Part shown: positions 12,183 to 22,534 of the stretch, piece after piece
Numbering within the stretch: position 1 is the first letter of the stretch
Layout: each line of letters starts with the position of its first letter
Source: Liopterus haemorrhoidalis
Lineage: Eukaryota > Arthropoda > Insecta > Coleoptera > Dytiscidae
Reading direction: 5' to 3'
Assembly: GCA_963971575.1 (NCBI GenBank)
Contig: OZ020611.1
Coordinates: forward strand, 241,266,654 to 241,330,653
DNA length: 64,000 bases
Made by a program: the position numbers and the translations under genes
The notes under the pieces: model-generated
Database searches by the model: none
Told to the model about the DNA's origin: nothing
What the model saw: only the letters and a program-made list of their open reading frames with translations

Positions 12183-13373
12183 CCCATTTAAACCTACCGT
12201 TCTTTTAAAAGGATTTTCAAAAATCGCGCTAAATTAATTAGTAAAAACAAATAATTTGAGATGGCGTAATATGTTATGATCACTGTGTTTATGAAACATA
12301 ATTTATAGCAAGTTTCAAACAATTGTTGTAAATTTTATTGGCGTTTCAATCGCTTACGTTTTATGAGCATTGACAATGGCTAATTCTAGTAAAATTAATT
12401 TTATTATTATTCTTAAATTTTAAAATTATAAAATACATTTTATGTTAGACTGTATATTTTTATACACTCATAACCTCAAAAACTTAAATTTTGTTGAAAC
12501 CGGCAAATGATATTCAATGAATAAAGCCACCGTCCTTTTAAAAGGACGGTAGGATTATGTCCTACCATATTTTATTTATGAAGTTTTTGATACATTAGTG
12601 TTTATGTTATTTAACTTTATTTATATACTTCATCCAGAGTTTCACTGAACTCCTTGAGGTCCTTGAACATTCAGCGTCGAACAAAACAAACACATCTCCT
12701 TGAGGTTCCTGACCATCCAGAGTTTCACTTTCAACTCCTTGAGGTTCTTGAACATTTAGCGTCGAACAAGACAAACACATCTCCTTGAGGTCCCTGACTA
12801 TCCATAGTTTCTCTGAACTCCTTGAGGTCCCTGACCATCCAGAGTCAACAAGACAAACACGACCATTTTAGGTCCAACAACTCCTTGAGGTCCCTGACCA
12901 TCCAGAGTTCCTCTGAACTCCTTGAGGTCCCTGACCATCCAGAGTCAAACAAAACAAACACAACTCTTTGAGGTCCCTGACCATCTATTTATTTTGCTCA
13001 AAGACGTTGCGCTGTTTGCAGCAAAAAAGCTAATTTTGTTTGTAAAAAATGTACCTAATGTAGTTTTACATCCTAAAAATTGTTTTTTGGACTATCATAC
13101 AAGCAAATGATTTTATAGTTTAGTTTATATTAGAGTTTATAAAATAATTTGGAAATAATTTTGGAATTAATAAAGCATTTAAATAAATAGGTTGTTATTA
13201 TTCTTATAGTAGTATATAGTCCTACCGTCCTTTAAAAAGTACAGCATGTTATGGCTATTCTGATCAGTAAAAAAAAAAATTATAATCATTTTCATGCATA
13301 TTTATACACAATTAACTAAATTTTTACAAAAAGACAATTTTTTTTTTCAAAAATAGTTTCAATTTTAAATGGG
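12183..13373 (+). mobile_element. piggyBac-type element, non-autonomous, with minisatellite
   Basis: TTAA duplications at 12179-12182 and 13374-13377 flank inverted ends CCCATTTAAA and TTTAAATGGG; the terminal CCC and TTAA target are hallmarks of piggyBac. Near 13000-13110 two frames give RRCAVCSKKANFVCKKC and then HPKNCFLDYH, the cysteine-rich C-terminal finger of piggyBac transposases, broken by one frameshift. The catalytic part is gone. Its place is taken by a minisatellite (12636-12990). Short palindromes containing CCGTCCTTTTAAAAGGACGG lie just inside the ends. Confidence 0.8.
12636..12990. repeat. Minisatellite, CTCCTTGAGGTCCCTGACCA units
   Basis: About nine imperfect copies of a 28-45 base unit, each with CTCCTTGAGGT, CCTGACCATCCAGAGT and in places AACAAGACAAACAC. 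It lies wholly inside the piggyBac element and is far richer in G+C than its flanks. The unit length alternates, as in a higher-order repeat. Confidence 0.85.
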
Positions 13374-13484
13374 TTAATCGTCAACGTAGTTAAAGTGAAA
13401 TTCTTTCTGGGATTTGAACATACAGGGTGTTTTTAAAAGAGTGTCGGTGACGTCATTGATTAAAATACCGTATTTTTCGGACCA

Positions 13485-13552
13485 TAAGACGCACATTTTT
13501 ACGCAAAAAAATCGCCTTAAAATTAGGGTGCGTCTTATGGTCCGAAGGTATA
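13485..13552. repeat. Inverted-repeat fragment (small hairpin)
   Basis: TCGGACCATAAGACGCAC and GTGCGTCTTATGGTCCGA form a near-perfect stem around a loop of about 30 bases. This resembles the palindromic core of a common MITE type. Bases 13560-14180 contain no gene, apart from a partial copy (13808-13865) of the repeat at 14190. Confidence 0.6.
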
Positions 13553-14189
13553 GGTACGTTGTTTAAAAAGTGTGCGATATTAGTGTAGAATAAATTCAGC
13601 GCGCATAAAACAGAATCAACCAAAAAAATATAATAGAAATGAATACAGAATTAGCTGTCATTTCTGGAGGCTTTACAAGTCAACGACAACCCTTGGATGT
13701 GTGGATTCATAAACCATTTAATAATTTTATACGGGAAGAGTGCAACAAACGAATGATAACACGCACATAATCCGTGCGCGTACAAGTGTTCAAGTCAGTA
13801 CGCACCTTAAGGGAGGTATTGTAATCATACCAATTTTGACATTTCGAGATTTCGATGGATTATGGTTGAAGAAATATTGAGTTATTATTTTTGTAATTCT
13901 TACCTTTTTTTGAAAAAAATCTAACAGAAAGACACTATTTTATAAATAAACAATACATTTTTGTGAACTGCGTACCCACATAATGAAAGTAACGAACGAC
14001 CTGTCGCGTCTGGACAAAAGGATTAACTGATAAGAATTCCACTAATGGATTATTTTTATTTAAAATAATTTATTTAAAAATAAATGTTAATCCTATACAA
14101 ATATAGAGGCCTCCACAGAACTTTTTTACTTTCACTTCACAAATTGTGGAAAATATGTATGTATATATTTTTACCGACCGCCAACATAT

Positions 14190-14600
14190 ATAAGGGAGGT
14201 ATTGTGATCATACCGATTTTGACGTTTCGATGGATCTCCACGAATTGAGGTCCCTACATAACGTTTTGACTATTTTTAGAATGATGTCTGTCGGTCTGTC
14301 TGTCCGTCCGTCCGTCCGTCCGTTTGTCTGTCTGTCCGTCTGCCTGTCCGTCTGCCTGTCCGTCTGTCTGTCCGTCTGCCTGTCCGTCTGCCTGTCCGTC
14401 TGTCTGTCCGTCTGTCTGTGTACACGTGCAGAGCAAATTCGGCTAAAAGGATTTTTATAAAACTTTTATTTAAGCTTTTGACATCAATGACACGAGTTGA
14501 TCAACTTTTGGTAAAAATCGGTTGACTAGAAATGGGAGTTTACTAGTGTCGATTTTAAGATTTTTGCGAATATTTAACAACAGAAAAATGTTTGAAAATT
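14190..14600 (+). repeat. Dispersed repeat copy with (TCTG/TCCG)n microsatellite
   Basis: The copy starts AAGGGAGGTATTGTGATCAT and ends around TTGCGAATATTTAACAACAG. Between 14286 and 14419 it holds a run of TCTG, TCCG and TGCC tetramers. Other copies are at 22244-22450, 26910-27320 and 30964-31400. All share CACGAATTGAGGTCCCTAC, CTAAAAGGATTTTTAT, AAGCTTTTGACATCAATG and GTTGATCAACTTTTGG. The long Leu-Ser-Val-Cys open frame here is just the translated microsatellite. Confidence 0.8.
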
Positions 14601-15064
14601 TTTTCGAAATTTTTTCTAAGTATCTATTCGTTTTACTCTTCGTCTACATTTTTTAATTAAATTGCTGTCCGCGAAACCACGAATACAGGAACCGCGAATA
14701 GCGAGGGCTTTCTGTTTTATCACTAATAAATATTTAAATAAATTACCAACTTCAATTAATCTAATTTATTTTCACTTACCTCGGGATAATATTATGTAAA
14801 ACTGTTTCAACAAATCTTGATTAAGACATCTTATGCATATTAAAATTTAATGTATCTACTATTAAATAAATATTCAAATATTTAAATGCAATTAAACTTT
14901 CTGTAGCACTCATGAAAATATTGAATTGCAATAAGTGCATAAAATAATATTAACACATTATATTAATGGCGCATAATTTAGCATAATGTTTACGCATGGT
15001 AATTACTACATATTACAAATAAATAAATTACATATTTAATTTTCAAGTTCAAGTTTTGTTAAGT

Positions 15065-15317
15065 TCAAATGTCTAATTTGTTTGTAAACATTTCACTCTC
15101 TCTTTCAACTTGTGGTTTGCGGATGAAGGTCCTCGCCTCCCAAATCCAAGTGAAGAGCAAAAAAAAGGTCCTCACCTCCCAAATCCAAAATGTTAAAATG
15201 CGGGACAATGCGGGACAAAATGTTAAAATGCGGGACTTTGGCGGGACGCATTTAATGCGGGGCAAAATGTTAAAATGCGGGACAGTCCCGCAAAATGCGG
15301 GACGAATGGTCACCCTA
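15065..15317. repeat. Partial copy of the TAGGGTGACCA element
   Basis: It contains two AAGTGAAGAGCAAAAAA-type units with GGTCCTC, then repeated AAAATGCGGGAC words, and ends GAATGGTCACCCTAT. This is the right-hand part of the element seen whole at 52953-53291. I find no matching left end here, so this copy is truncated. Confidence 0.7.
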
Positions 15318-15479
15318 TCATTGTTTGATATCATACTGCGACCATGTACAGTATTCCTGTGACATTTTTGAAACTTCTAATCAAAATATTTCCTTCTGTA
15401 TACCAGGTCTACAAGTATGAAATGCGGATTTTTTTTTTAAATAAAACACATTAAACTCAAAAGAACAGTAAAAGTTTAT

Positions 15480-17941
15480 CTATTCAAAGTATGCTCCATT
15501 AGAAGTTATACATTTTTCCCATCTTTCAGGCAATTTGTGAATACCTCGCCAGTAGAACTCTTCCCCTTTCCCCGCAAACCATTCATCTAGCCATTCTTTC
15601 ACATTTTCATATGAACAAAAGTGCTGCTTGGCAAGTGCGTGACCCATCGATGCGAACAAGTGGTAATCTGAAGGGGCCAAGTCTGGTGAGTAAGCGGCAT
15701 GGGGTAGCACTTCCCACTTGAGTGCCTCCAATGTGTTGCAAACTGCTTTTGCCTTATGTGATGAAGCGTTATCGTGAAGAAAGATTACCTTGTGCTGTCT
15801 TCTTTCGTATTCTGGTCGTTTTATGAGCAGCGAATGGTTCAATTCGATCAGTTGTTGTTGGTAGCGTTGGGTATTAACGGTTTCACCAGGTTTTAACAAT
15901 TCATAATAGACCACACCCTTTTGGTCCTACCAAGCAGTAGCGGCTGGTGAGTAAAATATTTAGGGGGACACTTTTTTTCCCATATATATCTATTAAAATA
16001 TAGTTATACGAGAAAAAAGTAAATAAATAATAAATACCCGAAAATGTTCTGCAACTAGAAAAACTGACAAATCTGGCACTTTTATTAAGATTTATGGTCA
16101 ATATTATTATTATCATTTTTGTAGTTATTACTTCTATTATTATTATTATTAAAATTGCAATATTATTAAGACTATGCTTTGTAGTCAGAAACTTAACATA
16201 TTTGGTTATTAATTAAGCAGATACCTACACATATTCACATATTTAAATATTAGATTTAACCTTTTCGTTATGTTCTTTAAATGAACGTCTATACGCAGTA
16301 TCAAGTTGAAATCGTATATTTACCTATCTCAGCATGGCAAATTTGACCGAATAATGTATATGTTTATGAGACACATTATGTTTAAGAACTTTATCTTTGA
16401 AATGTTTAATATCTTTAACATAGGCTGATCAGATTTTTTTACATAAAAAGAGTATACTAAAAAAAGGACACACTCCAAAAATACAAGTGATGAGCAAAAA
16501 AAAGGTCTTCACTCCCAAAATATAAGTAATGAGCAAAAAAAAAATGGTCCTCACTTCCAAAATAGAAGTGATAAAAACAAGTGATCAGCAAAAAAGAAGT
16601 AAATTCAGGTTTTTTTATTTATAAAAAGTAAGAGTATAGAGGATATTACTCAAAAAAGAGTATAATACTCTAAAAAAGAGTACGTCTGGTCACCCTACTT
16701 TAACACCATTTACTGTCTTTATTTTATATGCGTCTGATGAGCAAATCAAACACACGAAACAAAAAAAAACATTATATTTATCACATCCACACAACCAACT
16801 TGCATTTAAATATTAATTTCACTAAACTTTCTATTATGTTCTATTTCCATTTTTATCCTGTTGGGAAATATTCAATTTTGGCCGATGAGGACCCATATTT
16901 TTTATTAATAATTTTGTTTCATAGTTAAGTACGTTAGTTTTAATAAAATATACTGTATTCATTTTCACGTTTAAGTACTTGTCACAAATCAAAACGAGCG
17001 AACTTAACTACGGGACACCGGCCGTTATTCACTAATACATACAACACTAACCTTCGCCGCTGTTGCCGTTATCACTAAATTTTTGCTACATGTGTAGATA
17101 AGAACATTAGATATTACATGTGGCAACGCTGCATCTTGGGACACTCCGTGGTGTGTCCTTCCGAGCACTGTTTTCTAGATTTAAATTTTTAAAATCTAAC
17201 ATTTATATGAAAAATCTTTGAATAAGAAATAATTAAAATAAAAATATGCAGATATATCTAGCTCCTTTAATGCAATTTTAAAGTATAAATGTAGTATTAA
17301 ATTTAGCTTTTTTACTAATAATTTTTAGGAGGTCACTGTCCCAGCGCCTCCCTGTCTCAGCCGCCACTGCTACCAAGTACAGAGCATTGTCTTTTTGCCA
17401 AAGCGATTCGGTCTTGCAGTTGATGTGGATGGTGAGCCTGGGTCCACCCACGATTTTTTGCGTTTGGGATTTACAAAATAAATCCATTTTTCATCGCCAG
17501 TAATGATACGATGCAAAAAAGACTTTCTTTTGTATCGTGCAAGCAAAATTTCACAAGTATTTTTGCGTTTTTCCATCTGCCTCTCATTCAATGCATGTGG
17601 AACCCATCTGCCGACTTTCTGGATCTTACCGATCTCTCGTAGGCGATTGGAAACAGCTTGTTGACTAACTGCTCTGCTAGTTGTTTTTGTGATTGACTAT
17701 TGTCTTCCTGTAGCAATGTTTCCAATTTTGTATCTTCATATTTTTTTGGAGGTTTTCCATGTTCTTTGTCTGTAAGATCAAAGTCACCACTTTTGAAACG
17801 CCGAAACCATCGTTCACACGTATCTTGCGATGGAGCATATTCACCATAAACTTCTCGAAACAGTCGGTATAATTCAGCAGCAGTTTTTTTCAAATGAAAA
17901 CAAAACAGTAGTACTGTCCGCGAATGCTCTTTATTTGTCAC
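15480..17941 (-). pseudogene. Mariner transposase (DD34D), interrupted
   Basis: Read on the minus strand it begins at 17941 with the helix-turn-helix region (VLLFCFHLKKTAAELYRLF, CERWFRRFKSGDFD). It shifts frame near 17590 and continues with RKSFLHRIITGDEKWIYF, which holds the first catalytic D. The hAT insertion cuts it at 17369-15935. It resumes with DQKGVVYYELLKPGET, preceded by a TAG where W is expected. The second D is in VIFLHDNASSH and the third in YSPDLAPSDYHLF; 34 residues lie between these two, the mariner signature. It stops at 15480. Total length would be close to the usual 345 residues if it were uninterrupted. Confidence 0.93.
15935..17369. mobile_element. hAT-type non-autonomous element (1435 bp) inside mariner
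   Basis: It is flanked by perfect 8-bp duplications CTACCAAG (15927-15934 and 17370-17377). Its ends are CAGTAGCGGCTGGTGA and TCAGCCGCCACTG, close to the CAGnGGCGGCT type of hAT end. I see no convincing transposase. An internal region (about 16430-16700) repeats a motif with AAGTGATGAGCAAAAAAAA and GGTCCTCAC, ending GGTCACCCTAC, so it carries a copy of the element family seen at 52953-53291. Confidence 0.88.
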
Positions 17942-18125
17942 AAAATTTTACATTTTTAACACAGTAAAACAAGACTATATGATCACTTTTCAAATTATAA
18001 CCTATACGCATTTGACACTTAATGATAACTTAACAAAACGCCATATGTGTTGAAACTTTGAACTATACACTCTGTTTGCGCGGCAAGTTCCAAAAAATCC
18101 GCATTTCATACTTGTAGACCTGGTA

Positions 18126-18622
18126 TAAGCAAGACGAATGAAACTTTTTTTGCGGTCTAATACAACTTTTTATGATCTATTGAATGAAATAAATGCGGGA
18201 ATTTATTTTTTTAAACTGGCATAGACATAAAGCCTCAAAGTGGGCCAAAAAATACAACGCGAGCAAGCAGTGCCTGAAAATAAGGATCAAAAGTCATAGA
18301 AGTTTTTGTGGTAATGGCATACATTAACAGCCAAATATGGCCAGCTCTTCATGTTGTACTTGTTATATGACTGTTCTTTTGCTATTTTATAAGGAAAATA
18401 CTTGATTGCGTTGGTCCATTGCCACTACCAGTTTAAAAAATTTGAACCAGAAATCTCATCGTCATAGAAATCACGCCCGATAACTGTGCAATACCAGCTA
18501 CGGGTGGGTCTCTTGGTTTTGGTTCCCAAGCCAACGATTGGGCAGCTTACCTTAGGTTCCAAAGCCTACAGTGGGTATCTTCTGTTGGTTCCCAAACTGA
18601 AGATCTGAAATGTATCATTTCT
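18126..18622. other. Spacer with no recognisable gene
   Basis: The sequence between the mariner and the ORF fragment at 18623 has no readable coding frame or clear repeat border. Two near copies of a GGTTCCCAA-containing word (about 18519 and 18585) suggest a small tandem duplication. Confidence 0.3.
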
Positions 18623-18925
18623 TCATTGCATTTTATTGAATTTATAAGCCATCTTTGCCAAAGTAGTTTCTGAAAATTGATACTGTCGCCCAGATGTTGT
18701 AACTATGCAGCAGACAGCACGGAAAGGAGGTGCTGTTCTGGGATCCAACAAACGTCTTTCTTTCAGGCCAATAAAATGAATGAGCAGGGCCGGGTGGTGT
18801 ATAAACTTTATTAAGATATCATTTTCTTCCATTGATACTTCAACGACATTGCCCACCTGGAATTTTGGAAAATTCCTGGAAATTTCACAAGATACTGCAC
18901 ATGGTCGCAGTATGTTATCAAACAA
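18623..18925 (-). pseudogene. Repeat-derived protein fragment, family not identified
   Basis: This 100-codon minus-strand frame carries FQVGNVVEVSMEENDILIKFIHHP, then LLDPRTAPP and a C-terminal TTSGRQYQFSETTLAKM. The VGxxVEVxxxExxxLVKFMHxxG pattern followed by a GRxYxxSExxxxKI ending recurs, from memory, at the C-terminus of multi-copy insect proteins of transposon type. I do not know its function. It abuts the mariner relic on the other strand. Confidence 0.4.
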
Positions 18926-18934
18926 AAACCTATT

Positions 18935-20110
18935 CCTCCCAAAACTTGGATTTATTCATATGAACCGGAAACTAAGCAACAATCCACTGTTTGGGTCGTC
19001 CAAGATGAACCGAAACCCACAAAAGTTGTTCGTTTACGAAGCACTTCCAACAAAATGATCGCTTGTTTCTTTGGTTGTACTGGATATGTTGCAACTGGTA
19101 TCAGGACACTAACCCCTGGGACACTAACCCCCGGAACATTAACCCCCTGTCAATAACCCCAGGGACATTAACCCGCCATATCAATAACCCCCGGGTTTCT
19201 AATGATGTAAACTATTCAATAAAGAGTGTTATTATTGAGAAGTATTATTGAGAGTTTAAAATTTTTAAATTTTACCCAACTTCTAGTTTAATGACAAAAC
19301 ACTATCTTAAGTTAGTAAGGGTTTGATTAGTAGACGCCGAGCGAAGCGAGCTACCCATCTTCTAGTTTAATTTCAAAACACTATCTTAGGTTAGGTTAGG
19401 TTAGGTTAGTAAGAGTTTAGTTGGAAGAAGCCGAGCGAAGCGAGCTATCCATCTAAAATTTTCAAATTGAATAAAAATGAACATTTAAAATATTAATCAA
19501 TTGTCAGGGGGTTAATGGCCCGGGGGTTATTGGTACGGGGGGTTAATGGCACGGGGGTTGTTGACGGGGGGATAATGTCCAGGGGTAAATGCCACGGGGG
19601 TTATTGTCCAAGGGGTTAGTGTCCTGATACACGGGGGGTTATTGACGTGGGGGGTTAATGTCCCGGGGGATAGTGTCCGAAGGGTTAGTGTCCTAGAACC
19701 GTTGCAACCATTCCTTCAGAGTTAAAAGATTGGAGAATAGTTAATGCTGAATGGTATACAACAATTTGTTTGGCAGAAGTCATCGACAATAACAGTCAAA
19801 AACAACCAAAAACTTCGCATCATTTTTTTTTTTTTTTTTCTCACACAGCACGTCAAACAATTGATTATTTGAAGGAGAAAAACATCAAATTAATGTCTCA
19901 TTGCCCCTATTCACCTAATTTATCCCCTAACGACTTTTTTGTTCCTCAATGTCAAACAAAAATGCGTGGACAGCGATTTTCATCACCTCAAGAAGCTGTT
20001 GAAAAACCATGTTTTTGAGATACCAACTTCAGAGTGGAAAAAAATATTTCGAGAATTGGTTTGAACGCATGCAAAAATAAATCTTAAAGGCGAATATTTT
20101 GAAAAGCAAT
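18935..20110 (+). pseudogene. Mariner transposase relic, split by a foldback-like element
   Basis: The first part reads WIYSYEPETKQQSTVWV, QDEPKPTKVVRLRS and CFFGCTGYVAT. After the insertion at 19096-19700 it continues with WRIVNAEWYTTICLAEVI, SHTARQTIDYLKEKNIKL, SHCPYSPNLSPNDFF and GQRFSSPQEAVE. It matches the relic at 8254-8880 and fills in the part deleted there. A T-run at 19824-19840 replaces the second catalytic motif, and SPNL replaces the usual SPDL. It is clearly dead. Bases 20020-20110 are its 3' end. Confidence 0.85.
19096..19700. mobile_element. Foldback-like element built of GGGTTANTGTCC repeats
   Basis: It is flanked by the 8-bp duplication GTTGCAAC (19088-19095 and 19701-19708). 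The left arm (19100-19195) is a run of units such as GGACACTAACCCC and GGAACATTAACCCCC. The right arm (about 19505-19698) holds the reverse complement in more copies, such as GGGGTTAGTGTCC and GGGGTTATTGTCC. The arms can pair in many registers. The centre has two copies of a ~90-base unit with GCCGAGCGAAGCGAGCTA, and (TTAGG)4 at 19386-19405. It encodes nothing recognisable. Confidence 0.8.
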
Positions 20111-20168
20111 AAAACAGTTTGTTCAAAAAAAAAAAATCTTTATTAATTTCTATTTTAAAAATTATTAT

Positions 20169-20455
20169 CTAATTTTTTTGTAAAAACTTAAAAGGTAGCC
20201 CTCGTACAATATATTTGGGTTTAGCCATGTTTATTTTAAGACCATATTCTTCTTTCGAATTTGCCAATCTATCAAGAAGTTCCTGGAGTCCTTCTGGTTT
20301 GTCAGCAATAAGAACGGTGTCGTCCCCATATTTGAAGTTATTAATGGTCCTGCCATTACTCACTATACCCTATTCAATTTCGTGAAAAATTTCACTGAAA
20401 AGCTGTTCAGAATATACGTTGAAGAGTAAGGGTGACAACACGCAACCTTGTAATT
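20169..20455 (-). pseudogene. LINE reverse transcriptase fragment
   Basis: Minus-strand frames give LQGCVLSPLLFNVYSEQLFSE, then after a stop ISNNF-like RTINNFKYGDDTVLIAD, LQELLDRLANSKEEYGLKIN and KPKYIV. This is the palm region of a non-LTR reverse transcriptase with the catalytic box as YGDD (usually YADD). It is too short to function. Bases 20456-21375 hold no recognisable gene. Confidence 0.85.
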
Positions 20456-21479
20456 ACTAGAATTAAAACACGCACAGGCCGCGCAATGAATTAAATATCG
20501 TATGTCTCTTGTAGGAGTAGTCGTCTGTTAAATCTAATTACGCCATTAGTTCTAGCTCCGCATTATTTAATTTTTATTAAAAACAAAGGTATATTACAAA
20601 ATATTGTTAGCATAAATAAGTTAAAAACTAATTAAAACCTTCATTTTTCATAACATATAAGGTCAGCCAAAATTTCTATTTTGCATAATATTAATAAAAT
20701 GCAAGAATGTCAATTTTACCACAGCCGAGTGAACATTGTGTAAATATGCAAATACATAGAAATATCCGCACAAAAACTGTCATAATTACCGCCATTAAAC
20801 AATTTACGTAACTGCCAGTTGACACAATTTAAAGTCGCCGCTTGTCTCTGCACATATTTGGTACCACTGGCTACGCTTATTATAAGATTAATCACATACT
20901 GATCTACTTACAATTAATATGCATATATTAATAAATTATTTATAGATTTTATGGCAACACACTAGGTTATTAATCTTATTTCGCTACTTTATTCGTTAGT
21001 TTTTTATTTCCGGCACCTAGTTTCAAAGACGGGTAACTGCCAAATTTTTTAAATTTATAAAAATATTCGATTTTTGATGCTTTTTTAGGTTTAATTCTAT
21101 TGCTGTGTACCCAAATATATAGCGAATTAACATTGGGAGAAGCATAGTTGCAGGCTTTTAGTAGAATGAAAATTTTGTGGCTCCTTGAAAATTAGCTGGT
21201 TTTTATTTTAATATAATTTATTTTTAAATTTGCAACTTTCTGCCTGTACTATATAGGTTTTGTATTGTTCAGGATGTTTTACGGAACAATTCACGCCCGG
21301 TAATTCCCCGAGTTACTGCATATTTCCTTTTAGAAGAAGTAATTTGTTTCGGAAAAAAGTTATCTATATTTGTGAATGATTTACGTACAGAAACATTTTT
21401 ACATTTTACTAATTTACAAAAACATAAGGACAATAACAACGTTATTACGGCATTTTTTTTTTTTTGCACAAACTATTGT

Positions 21480-22243
21480 TAACATGCAAGAAGCTTTTGG
21501 AGAAAGATTTAAAGAATTTAGAAAATATAAAGCTACACTAGCGTTTTTGACAAAACCAATTGAAGCAGATATGCAGCAATTACATTTATCACCATTCCTA
21601 TTAATTAATCAGGCACAATTTGAACTTCAATTATTTTATTTGAAATCCAAAGATTTATGGAATAATATATTCTAAAAACTTAATTCTAACTGGAAAGTTT
21701 AGAAAGAGAAAAGTGCATTTTATCTTCCCAGCATAAGTGGACCGAAATTCACAATCTTTAAAATGTAGATAAAGTTGTTTTCGAAGCTTGGAATCGTCTT
21801 CCAGAATCGTTCAATCATTTAAAAAATTATGCTTTTGGACTACTGACAATTTTCGGATCCACACATTATTGTGAGCAAGTCTTTTCACATATGAAATTAA
21901 TAGTCAGTTAAGAAGTAATCTTACTGACCTGAAACTTGAGTGCTGCCGTAAGTTAAAGATTACTGAATATTTACCAAATATTGAAGTCTTATCGAACTCT
22001 ATGCAAGTAACAATCGTCTCAGTAAAAAAAGTATTATTATATTGTAATATACTGGCAAGTCCAATAGGTATCACAAACTAAATGTAAGTAAATATTAATT
22101 TATTTATACATTATATATTAATAACAATTTTTAGGTTTTTTTCTTAAATATAGCATATATTTTTTAGCGGCTCTTCCATGTTATTGTTTTTATTTTCAAT
22201 ATAGATTTGGCTCTTTGTCACTGAAAGGTTGCCGACCCCTGGG
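21480..22243 (+). pseudogene. hAT transposase C-terminal relic with 3' terminal repeat
   Basis: Two segments read FGERFKEFRKYKATLAFLTKPIEAD and, after frameshifts, FNHLKNYAFGLLTIFGSTHYCEQVFSHMK. The second is the hAT dimerisation region (the STYxCEQxFSxMK motif) of the ZBED/GTF2IRD2-like group. The element ends near 22243 with AAAGGTTGCCGACCCCTG, the complement of the standard hAT start CAGGGGTCGGCAACC. I could not find the left end. Several stops are present. Confidence 0.8.
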
Positions 22244-22450
22244 CTAAAAGGATTTTTATGCAACTTCATATTTAAGCTTTTGACATCAATGGCACGAGTT
22301 GATCAACTTTTGGTAAAAATCGGTTGACTAAAAATGGGAGTTTATTCGTGTCGGTTTTAAGATTTTTGCGAATATTTCACAACAGAGTAATATTTTGAAA
22401 AAAATGTATTTAACAAAAGTTGCTATAAAAGCAATAACTAACAACTTTTA
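22244..22450 (+). repeat. Partial copy of the TCTG-containing dispersed repeat
   Basis: It begins GGCTAAAAGGATTTTTATGC right after the hAT end and runs into TTGCTATAAAAGCAATAACT. The microsatellite half is missing, so this is the 3' half only. It continues through a segment shared with 31290-31410. Confidence 0.7.
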
Positions 22451-22534
22451 TTTGAGACATTTTTTGATAAAGCAGCATAAATTAAACAAGTACTTTGTGA
22501 TGGCGGTCGGTCCTGTAGTGGCCACAGCCGATTT

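Larger units (their letters stand above)
15401..18125 (-). mobile_element. Mariner transposon, split by a nested hAT element
   Basis: Perfectly matching inverted repeats of about 32 bases lie at 15401-15432 (starting TACCAGGTCTACAAG) and at 18094-18125, with TA at both flanks. Subtracting the nested element (15935-17369) and its extra 8-bp duplication leaves about 1.28 kb, the normal size of a mariner. The intact inverted repeats suggest a fairly recent arrival, while the coding part already has a frameshift and a stop. Confidence 0.93.

Noticed and set aside
14230..14460. Open frame with Leu-Ser-Val-Cys repeats
   Set aside because: It is the translation of a TCTG/TCCG microsatellite; the frame on the other strand is an equally repetitive Thr-Asp-Gly-Gln string.
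19386..19405. A telomere or chromosome end
   Set aside because: Only four TTAGG units within a dispersed unit, with unrelated DNA on both sides.
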